Positions 26,210 through 33,800 of a stretch of DNA of 64,000 bases are shown here, piece after piece. The notes below the pieces were generated by a model. The model saw only the letters and a program-made list of their open reading frames with translations, did not search any database and was not told the DNA's origin. Source of the DNA: DASSBQ01 sp040981125 (GTDB taxonomy: Bacteria > Nitrospirota > Nitrospiria > Nitrospirales > Nitrospiraceae); contig JANRMQ010000002.1 of NCBI GenBank assembly GCA_040981125.1, forward strand, positions 248,001-312,000, given 5' to 3'. Both the position numbers and the translations under genes were made by a program. Each line of letters begins with the position of its first letter. The stretch's first letter is position 1.

Positions 26210-26686
26210 CTAGGAACGGACCAAGACGACGGCGGCGTACACCACGGCCAGCGCGAACAGAAGCGCGAGTCTGGGCACAAGCCGGGCCAGCATTCCCGCC
26301 CGCCAGTCAACCGGCGCCGGGCCTGGAGTGGATGAATTGGAAACCGACCGGGCCCGTGCAGCCAGCATCAGGTCGTGCCAGAGCGATAATCCCACCAGGC
26401 AAAGAACCAACGTCAATTTGACCTGTAGCGGATGGGGCCAGGCGGCAACATCGCCGATCGGCAGACCCCGCTGCACGATTAAGACAGCACCGCTCGTAAG
26501 AAGCAGGCCCACGGCAACCCACACCAGCACACGAAATCGGCGCGCGATGTCGCGAAACAAGTGGAGACGTTCCCCGGACAAACCGGCTCGGCGAAAAAGA
26601 GGCGCCACGACCAGGGACAGGAATATCATCCCGCCGATCCAGCTCATGGCGGCAAGAAGATGAAGCCAGACAACAAAGGTATTCAT
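26210..26686 (-). CDS. CopD-like integral membrane protein
   Basis: 158 residues, four helices. The opening VVWLHLLAAMSWIGGMIFL and the later WPHPLQVKLTLVLCLVGLSL place conserved histidines at the membrane surface, as in CopD/DUF4149-type proteins linked to copper uptake or export. It is 13 bases downstream of a cupredoxin gene on the same strand, supporting a copper role. Confidence 0.75.
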   Translation of the reverse strand: MNTFVVWLHLLAAMSWIGGMIFLSLVVAPLFRRAGLSGERLHLFRDIARRFRVLVWVAVGLLLTSGAVLIVQRGLPIGDVAAWPHPLQVKLTLVLCLVGLSLWHDLMLAARARSVSNSSTPGPAPVDWRAGMLARLVPRLALLFALAVVYAAVVLVRS

Positions 26687-26699
26687 GCGTGAATTTCAA

Positions 26700-27143
26700 T
26701 TAGGCAACGGGAACCTCGAGGAGGTAAATCTCTCCTTTGAGATCACTATGCAAATCGCACTGAAATGTGAACTGCCCTTGATGCTGCGTGATGAATCGAA
26801 CGGTCAGGGTCCTTCCAGGACCGACATAGAACCCCTCGATCCCCTTGCCATAGGATTCAATGCCTTCTCCTTCACCGTGGACCGAAAGCCCGGCCAGCAT
26901 CGACGACATGAATCCATGTCGAACCTTGTCTTCGTTCCGGATGACGATCACGGTGGGAAATCCCGGATGAATCGGCATCGTCTTGGTTACAAGAAAGGTG
27001 CTGTCTCGAATTGTGATTTCGATGCGCTGGTCGTGGGGCTCCACAGCCGACGATATCCTGTCCGCCCATGGGCAGACCAGGAAGGCGAACATAAGAGCCA
27101 TGAGGACCAGCTTGTTTCCAACACAAGACATTGGATTGTTCAT
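26700..27143 (-). CDS. secreted cupredoxin-like protein
   Basis: 147 residues from ATG 27143 (GGAGGCGCCGA upstream). Signal peptide with VLMALMFAFLVCPWA, then a beta-rich domain. Likely type-1-copper ligands are the His of KVRHGF and the Cys and His of FQCDLHSDL near the C-terminus; the usual Met ligand is not obvious. A periplasmic copper carrier or electron carrier for the nearby multicopper oxidase is an inference. Confidence 0.72.
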   Translation of the reverse strand: MNNPMSCVGNKLVLMALMFAFLVCPWADRISSAVEPHDQRIEITIRDSTFLVTKTMPIHPGFPTVIVIRNEDKVRHGFMSSMLAGLSVHGEGEGIESYGKGIEGFYVGPGRTLTVRFITQHQGQFTFQCDLHSDLKGEIYLLEVPVA

Positions 27144-27396
27144 TCGGCGCCTCCACGCATAGATGTCATAAACGACCGTGTCAGAGAACATCATGAATCA
27201 TCCGGGCCGGCACTCGCAATGGCCCGACGAAAGAAGTGGCCCCGATCCAGAGGGATCACGCCGACTAGTCCGGGCACGGCAAGAAGATAAATATCCAGGC
27301 TAGAAAGGTCTGCCTGCCGTTGAAGAGTAATGAGTGGGACTGGAAAGGCTGCAACCGCCCAGCACGACCGCCGCGGAGCAATTTCAATAGATGGCG

Positions 27397-28368
27397 TCAG
27401 TCACCTTTCGGCCTCGCCTGCGACACTTGTGCGCCGGCAGGCTCCGGTATGGTCCGCGCGCACCGGAATCCCAGCCAGTTGATCTTGGTCCCAGGGTCCG
27501 TCCCGTTGCGCATCGCGGCCCGCATGGTGGTCGTGCTGTCCATCCACCCGCCGCCGCGAAACGCCTTCTGCGTTCCCTTTTCGGGCCCCATCGGATTCCG
27601 ATCCGGCGCGGACCGATAGTATTCCTTTTCGTACCAGTCGGACACCCATTCGGCGACATTGCCCATGAGCTGATAGACGCCGTAAGGACTGACTGCGTTG
27701 TCGTACCGGTCTACTGCAATCAAGGGCGGGTATAATAAGAGTCGCTCCGGACGGTCGCGGACCGGCCCGGACAGGCCGGTTCGGCCGAAATTGGCTCGGG
27801 TCAATCCGGCCGATTGGTTCCCCCATGGGTTGAGGCGACCATCGCTTCCACGCGCCGCCTTTTCCCACTCCGCTTCCGTGGGCAGCCGCTTGCCCGCCCA
27901 CCGGCAGTAGGCATCCGCGTCGTACCACGTGACGTGCATGACCGGGTGGTGGGCCATCGCTTCCTGAAAATTGCCGCCGTCGTACCGCCAGTCAATGAGC
28001 GGAGGCCGGTCTGTCTCCAGAACGAACTTCAGGTACTGGAGATTGGTGACTTCGTACGTATCGATCTCGAAACCGTCCAGATACACCGTGCGTTGCGGGA
28101 GTTCGGTGACATAGGCGTTGCGGTCAATCTTCTTATCGCTTCCCATTAGAAACGGGCCGGCCGGAACCGCGACCATGTCGTTCTTCGCGGGCCAGGCCTT
28201 TACCCGATCCATCGCAATGCGTTTCCCTTCAGCGGTCCATTCGATCGTGATGTCTTGCGTATCCAGACCCCACACAACATTCGTGAGAATCAGCAAGGCG
28301 GCTATCATCAAGAGGGCGTTGACTAGCCATTCAAGTCTGGTCCATGAACCGAGTTCTTTCGTGTCCAC
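27397..28368 (-). CDS. formylglycine-generating-enzyme-like (SUMF1 domain) protein, first copy
   Basis: 323 residues from GTG 28368 with TAGAGGAGG upstream. One N-terminal membrane helix (LVNALLMIAALLILTNVVW), then the FGE-fold domain: MVAVPAGPFLMGSD, DTYEVTNLQYLKFV, RLPTEAEWEKAARG, MGNVAEWVSDWY and NWLGFRCA. The catalytic Cys pair of true FGE (as in YCYRYRC of the human enzyme) is absent; the equivalent place reads DSTTTMRAAMRN. So sulfatase activation is unlikely. NirV, an FGE-fold protein linked to copper nitrite reductase, is a closer functional parallel. Confidence 0.88.
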   Translation of the reverse strand: MDTKELGSWTRLEWLVNALLMIAALLILTNVVWGLDTQDITIEWTAEGKRIAMDRVKAWPAKNDMVAVPAGPFLMGSDKKIDRNAYVTELPQRTVYLDGFEIDTYEVTNLQYLKFVLETDRPPLIDWRYDGGNFQEAMAHHPVMHVTWYDADAYCRWAGKRLPTEAEWEKAARGSDGRLNPWGNQSAGLTRANFGRTGLSGPVRDRPERLLLYPPLIAVDRYDNAVSPYGVYQLMGNVAEWVSDWYEKEYYRSAPDRNPMGPEKGTQKAFRGGGWMDSTTTMRAAMRNGTDPGTKINWLGFRCARTIPEPAGAQVSQARPKGD

Positions 28369-28425
28369 GTTCGCCTCCTCTATAAGAACGTCGTTCGTGA
28401 AGCGTACCTCGTATCTCGGAAGACA

Positions 28426-28601
28426 GGAGCTAATGGCGCATAACGTATAGCGCATGGCACAAGCGATGAAACGGAGAGCTACGGTTGAAGCATAAAACGT
28501 ATGGCCTGACCCGGAGGACGGCTCTTGCTCCTGCTATTAGTCCATACGCTGTTTGGCATATGCTTTTTATCCCGAATCTCTTGCCATCAGCCATCAGCTC
28601 C
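28426..28601. repeat. 176-bp element with imperfect terminal inverted repeats
   Basis: Ends GGAGCTAATGGC (28426-28437) and GCCATCAGCTCC (28590-28601) are inverted repeats with one mismatch. The interior has several degenerate CATACG / CGTATG pairs. The right end overlaps the 3' end of the FGE-like gene and provides its TGA stop. A related sequence (AGCTAATGGC...GTATGGCACAAGCGA) recurs at about 35889-35980 upstream of the multicopper oxidase. Confidence 0.55.
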
Positions 28602-29514
28602 CTTCTTCCAAATGTCGAGTGACGAGAGACGGCTCCGATGCCGCGCAGCGAAATCCGATCAGATAGCTCCAATGGTCCAAGCCGGCGGCGTTGCGCCCGG
28701 CCGAGCGCGCCACTTCCGGATCTTCATTCCATGAGCCGCCGCGAAATACCTTGTCCTGCCCCTGTCGAGGGCCGGTGGGATTGTGATCTTCCTTGGCCCG
28801 GTAGTATTCGGGATCAAACCAATCGGCGACCCATTCACTCACATTTCCCGCCATTTGCTGCACTCCGTACGGACTCACGCCCTTGTCGTATCGATCGACA
28901 TTGGCGAGCGGCGGGTACTTGAAGCCTCGCTTGGAACCGGGATGCGCGATGTTGCTTTTCATCCAGCCCGCCGGCTCATTGCCCCAGGGGAATATCCGTC
29001 CGTCCTCTCCTCGCGCCGCTTTCTCCCATTCCGCCTCCGTCGGAAGACGCTTCCCTGCCCACCGGCAATAGGCATCCGCTTCTCTCCAGGAGACGCCGAT
29101 CACGGGATGCTTCGCCATTTTTTCCGGAAACGGCTGCTCCTTCCAGTATCGAGGCCAGGAGGCGCCGGTGCGCAGCACATAGCGGAGATAATCCACATTG
29201 CTCGTTTCGAATCGATTGATTCGAAATGCCTCTACGTATACCCGTCGTTGAGGTTGTTCCTGCGGCCCCGCCGCTCGGTCCACTTTGGGGTCGCTCCCCA
29301 TGAGAAACCACCCGCCCGGGACGACCATCATCCCGCCGGGCACTTCAAGGCCGGCCAATCGCTCCGCTTCATCCAGCGGAGTCCATGGTAGCGGTTGTTT
29401 CGATTGCTCGTGGTTCGCCTCGGCAGGTATGTCCATAACGCACAGTACACCAAGCAGGACGGCGACAAACAATCCCTTCGTGAAACGTAAAGCGTAAAGC
29501 GTTAGGGATGGCAT
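28594..29514 (-). CDS. formylglycine-generating-enzyme-like (SUMF1 domain) protein, second copy
   Basis: 306 residues from ATG 29514 with a signal-like helix (LFVAVLLGVLCVMDIPAEA). FGE-fold motifs are MMVVPGGWFLMGSD, ETSNVDYLRYVL, RLPTEAEWEKAARG, MAGNVSEWVADWF and YLIGFRCAAS. As in its neighbour the catalytic cysteines are missing (ARSAGRNAAG in their place). The two copies differ widely, so the duplication is old. Secreted, and in line with the copper genes. Confidence 0.87.
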   Translation of the reverse strand: MPSLTLYALRFTKGLFVAVLLGVLCVMDIPAEANHEQSKQPLPWTPLDEAERLAGLEVPGGMMVVPGGWFLMGSDPKVDRAAGPQEQPQRRVYVEAFRINRFETSNVDYLRYVLRTGASWPRYWKEQPFPEKMAKHPVIGVSWREADAYCRWAGKRLPTEAEWEKAARGEDGRIFPWGNEPAGWMKSNIAHPGSKRGFKYPPLANVDRYDKGVSPYGVQQMAGNVSEWVADWFDPEYYRAKEDHNPTGPRQGQDKVFRGGSWNEDPEVARSAGRNAAGLDHWSYLIGFRCAASEPSLVTRHLEEGS

Positions 29515-29604
29515 GTGATGATCTGTTGAAGTCTTCACTTCATAAATCACGAAATCACTCAATCGTACTTCATCCCAGAGAGTCAGTTAGTCATTGCACC
29601 AGTG

Positions 29605-29674
29605 GGTAGTGAGTCGGTTTCCTTTTGCGTCATGACAGACTTCAGTGCGTCTGCCGGCAAACTGGCCCACTATC
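29605..29674. mobile_element. miniature inverted-repeat element, copy B (70 bp)
   Basis: Same element as 25996-26129 in opposite orientation and without its middle 62 bases. Ends GGTAGTGAGTCGGTTTCC and, on the other strand, GATAGTGGGCCAGTTTGCC. The 8-bp CACCAGTG is duplicated exactly at 29597-29604 and 29675-29682. It lies between two genes of the copper cluster, inside a stretch with further CATTGCACCA inverted repeats. Confidence 0.85.
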
Positions 29675-29752
29675 CACCAGTGAGCGAGTTTTTCATTGCA
29701 CCAATGCTCCGGATCGAATGAAGCACTGATGCAATGGCTAACTCGTGAAGTT

Positions 29753-30697
29753 TCAGTAGCTCTGTTTCTCTAGTGTGGGCACGATCTGACTTTGCGTTTC
29801 TTCAGTGATGGTGTATCGCACATACGCATTTTCGACCATCTGGTTCGCATACAGGCGGCCTGTTGGAGCCGCAACAGCCATATCAAGATCGATCTGCTCA
29901 TTCGCCTTGACGACCACGGTCTGTTCGTACGGTTCACGAACATAAGGGTGCCAAACCGTCAACCGGTACGTGCCCGGCGGAATATCCGCTATCTCGAAGT
30001 TTCCGTCCTGGTCCGTCACGGTCACATATGGATCATCGACTACCAACGCCCAACTCTCCATATAGGCATGGAATCCGCACTGCATCACGAAAACCCGCCG
30101 GTCCTTGGTCATCTTCACTGTCTGCGTGACAGGAAGTCCCTCATAATGCTTGTGCACATGCGCGCTCAAGCCTGCTTCATTCGGATACCGCGGGCTGATC
30201 GGTAGCGGCACATTGAACAAGACCCGAGGGCCGAGGCGGGAGGTTTCATAGGCCTGAATGTCGTGCATGGCCGGATCCATATTGACCACCGTCAAATCCT
30301 GCTGATCCCGCACGACATTCACGAAGGGCATGAAGCGGCAATCCACCGCCTCGATGCGCGGAGGCTTGGACTCCCCGAACGGCTTCCCTTTCTCCACTCC
30401 TTCCAAACGAACGACAACTTGTTGAAATTCGCCGTGAGGTCCGACCTGAAACGGCTGTAATAGACGCCAGCCTTTTCCGTCTGAAATGCGGCCGCAGTAG
30501 ATAGAATCGGGAAGCGTCGTCAGATTGTAGCCCTTCGGCTTCGGCACCTCCCCTGTAAGCACGACCTTACCGGCGATGGAACCGCCGTCCGTAATAGGGA
30601 CTTCCTCATAGGCCATCGCCGGCCCACACCACAGTGCGATGAGACACAAAAGCCCATACCTTACAATTCCGACCCATGCCGTCACTGCTCCGATCAT
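29753..30697 (-). CDS. secreted cupredoxin/carboxypeptidase-regulatory-domain protein
   Basis: 314 residues from ATG 30697 (GGGGAGCGAA upstream). Signal peptide ending CGPAMA. Residues about 30-215 form a beta-rich domain with VVLTGEVPKPK, TVVNMDPAMHDIQAYET and VFVMQCGFHAYMESWALV, the last resembling a type-1 copper loop (Cys, His, Met). Residues about 220-275 are a carboxypeptidase regulatory-like beta-sandwich (TVTDQDGNFEIADIPPGTYR). Relatives are often encoded with multicopper oxidases or cytochromes. It directly follows the giant oxidase. Confidence 0.8.
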   Translation of the reverse strand: MIGAVTAWVGIVRYGLLCLIALWCGPAMAYEEVPITDGGSIAGKVVLTGEVPKPKGYNLTTLPDSIYCGRISDGKGWRLLQPFQVGPHGEFQQVVVRLEGVEKGKPFGESKPPRIEAVDCRFMPFVNVVRDQQDLTVVNMDPAMHDIQAYETSRLGPRVLFNVPLPISPRYPNEAGLSAHVHKHYEGLPVTQTVKMTKDRRVFVMQCGFHAYMESWALVVDDPYVTVTDQDGNFEIADIPPGTYRLTVWHPYVREPYEQTVVVKANEQIDLDMAVAAPTGRLYANQMVENAYVRYTITEETQSQIVPTLEKQSY

Positions 30698-30846
30698 TTC
30701 GCTCCCCTTTCGTGTATGAGAGTGGTTCATTCTTACTCATACACAATTTCAACGCCCAAAAGGAACGGGGAGCCACACGTTGCATGCAGCTCCCCTCCTT
30801 CACTGCATCGGACGGGGACTGTGGATGTCCCCGGCCGGTTTTCGGG

Positions 30847-33800
30847 TCAGCGTAAGGCCGTCGGAATTCCTTGCGGCTGGGGTTGTACTTCCGCTTGCTT
30901 TGCGGCCGATGCGGCGGCGCCAAGAGGCTGGATCCGCGCGTCACTGGCCGGCAATACCCGCAGATATCCCCACTGCCCCGACTGCGTGTAGGGCAATCGC
31001 TGATTGGACCACAAGAAGTCCCCGACCTGGCGGTACGGTCCGCCCGCCCCGCCGCGGATGAAGACATCCAGAACCTCGGACCCGGCATACTCCACCACGC
31101 TGATCATGTCCGCGCCGGGCATATACGGCTCGATCGGCCATTCATGGCCTTCCACGCCGAACATGCCGTTCTGCTCGCTGTTCGCGCCGATGACGTGGAT
31201 CCGGATCGGGTCTCCTGCATGCGCTTCGATCAGCGGCGTGACAGGATCTTCCGGTTTGTCCACCTTGCACGGCTGGAAGATTCTTCCCAGCGAACATCCT
31301 TCTTCTTCCCGGAACTTGTACGGCTCGGACCGGTAATTCACCGATGTCAGGCCCGCCACGTTCTGCACGTAGGGCATGAACGCGGTGCCGATGATGTTGT
31401 CCTCATCCTGGAAGAAGAGGGCGACATCACGGTAATTTGCCTTGCCGACGTTTTCCGGCAGGCTGGTATCGACGATCACGTCGGCTCTCCACGCGTTTTT
31501 CTGCGAGAGATCCGCCCCGGTCACGGGATCACGATATTGCGATCCGCGCGGCCCGATGATGATCGCGCCGTACAATCCGTTGCGCGGGTTGACCACGATA
31601 TTGCCGCCGTCCCACACCAACGACGTCGTCTCCTTATTGCCCGGATGCGCGTAGTAAGTGTATTTGCGGGTCTCGCCCGGAGCGACGGTCTGATCGCCGG
31701 GATTATTCCCGACGTTCAATCCCTGACTGTCCTTCGGATCGAAGGCCAGACCCGGCGCGAAGAATGACGCGCGGCTGTTCTTCATTTGATTCTTCAACGA
31801 CACTTTAATGCAGTCACCCAGATTGGCGCGCAGCGTGAGCGGATTCGGCATCACGTTTCCCGCCACCCTGGTGATTTCCTCTTCCAGCGCGAAGATCTTG
31901 CCTTCCGGCATGGTCATTTCGATCTTCCGCTCGAAATCCACTTCGATCGCGTCCGGCGCCTTCGGATTGAGCTTCATCGGGCGATCCAACGCCACCACGC
32001 TGAAGTTTTTCACCGGAGCGTCAGCCGGACAGACCGAGCTGGGCACTGGCGCAATACCGATGGGATTTGTCCCCCTCGGCAACGGCTTGAGGTCTTCCAC
32101 CGGTTTGTCCAACACCCGGACGATGCCCCATCCCCCCTCGGCGAAGTGCGAGCTTCTGCCGTTGAAGTGGATATAGTCGCCCGGCATCCCTTGAAACCCG
32201 CCCGCCTTGGTCACGAGGTCGTACCGTTCGGCGATCCCCACGTGAATGGAGTTCTTCCGATTGGCATCGGCCGCGTACCGTTCGGTCAGGAATGTGTGGC
32301 CGGAGATGGTCCACACATGGGATTCGTTCATGAGCTGGTGCAGCAGGCGGAACACCATCGTGTCGCCGACATACGCGCGCAGGAGCGGCGTATCCGGGTC
32401 GCCGTGGATGCTGCTGCTGAACAGCTTGGACGTGTCCGGATTATTCGACAGGCGCTGCGCAAACGGCTCGGCCCGGAAGTTGAAGCCGCTGCCCGTCGTG
32501 TGCGTGCCGCCGTTCAGGTACCGGTTCGGCGCATTCAGGATTTTCTCCGGCATCTGGAACGACACCGTCTTGCCCGCTTCCAGCGCCACCTCGATCGGCT
32601 GTCCCGGGGGATTGCCGGCTTCGATGACGTTCACGGTATGCGGGACCGTGTCGTGAATGGAGACCATCAATTCACGGAAGCTGCCGCTGACACCGGCGCC
32701 GATCGGCTCATTACTGTGAATGTCCGCGACCGGGCCGCTGTAGACCAGCTTGCCGTTCTTCGGATCATGGTAGGTGCTGCCGTACGGCTCCACCAAGGTC
32801 ACGCCGAACCCGCCGTGCGGCCAGGTCGTGGCGCCGAACGCATGGTCATGCCAGAACACCGTTCCCATATCCACGTCCACCCACCACCGATAGCGGACAA
32901 ACTCCGGCGACACGAGATCGTTGGCCGGATGGTTGTGTTTCAGCGGCTTGAAGAACGTGAGGCTGTCACCCTTGATCTCCTTGATGCGGGCGACTTCGGA
33001 ACAGCTCCTATCCCGCGGCAGGGATGCCGTCGGATCGTTGCCTTTCTGCAAACAATCCATGCCGACCATGACTTCCGTGTTCACATGGAACGGCGTGGCG
33101 CCGGGCGCCATCTGAATCTTGATGGATGTCGCGCCGGCCTTCGCTCCTCCGATGACCTTGGCCACCATCGGCGCCGGCAACCCATGCTTGGTGTTCTTGC
33201 CCCACATGGTGAACGGCCGGACCGACATTTCATACTCGAAACCCGAGATCACGCCATCCGAATTCCCCGTGTCGAATTGGAAGAAGTGAGGATGGATGTT
33301 GATCTTGGATGACTGAAAGTTTGTGTAATCGTCGTCGTCCCACTCGCTGGTCAGGAGCAGGTCCACGCAGTCATACACATTGGCCCGGATCACGGCCGGG
33401 AGCTTCAGATCATCATTGGCCCTGGTCAGATTTTCCTCCTCGTGGAGCACATAGATCAGACCGTCCTTATCCACGATCGGCGGCTCTTTCCCCTGCTTTT
33501 TGGCCAGAGTGATCGGCAGCCGGATGAAGTGGATGTTGTAGGCCTTCTGATTGGCATTGTCGGGACACAGGCTCCAGCGGCCCTGTTCGCCCGGCTTGGC
33601 CGGCTCAGAGGTCCGCTCGCCGTTCTCATCTTGGTGGATCGGTTCCAGCCACGGCGCACCGTTGTGGTTCGCGGAGAACGGCACGCGCTTGCCGAAGTGC
33701 GGCTTGAACAACGGCCAGGCCATGCGACCGGTCGTCGGATCGAAGAGAATCGCCGGCCTCGTGCTGTCGTCCCACTTGGCCGCCCACGTGTACTTGGGAT

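Noticed and set aside
27195..27396. Lipobox-like LGGCS sequence and a hydrophobic minus-strand frame in the gap after the FGE-like gene
   Set aside because: A stop codon lies directly upstream, there is no start or ribosome site, and the frame is short.
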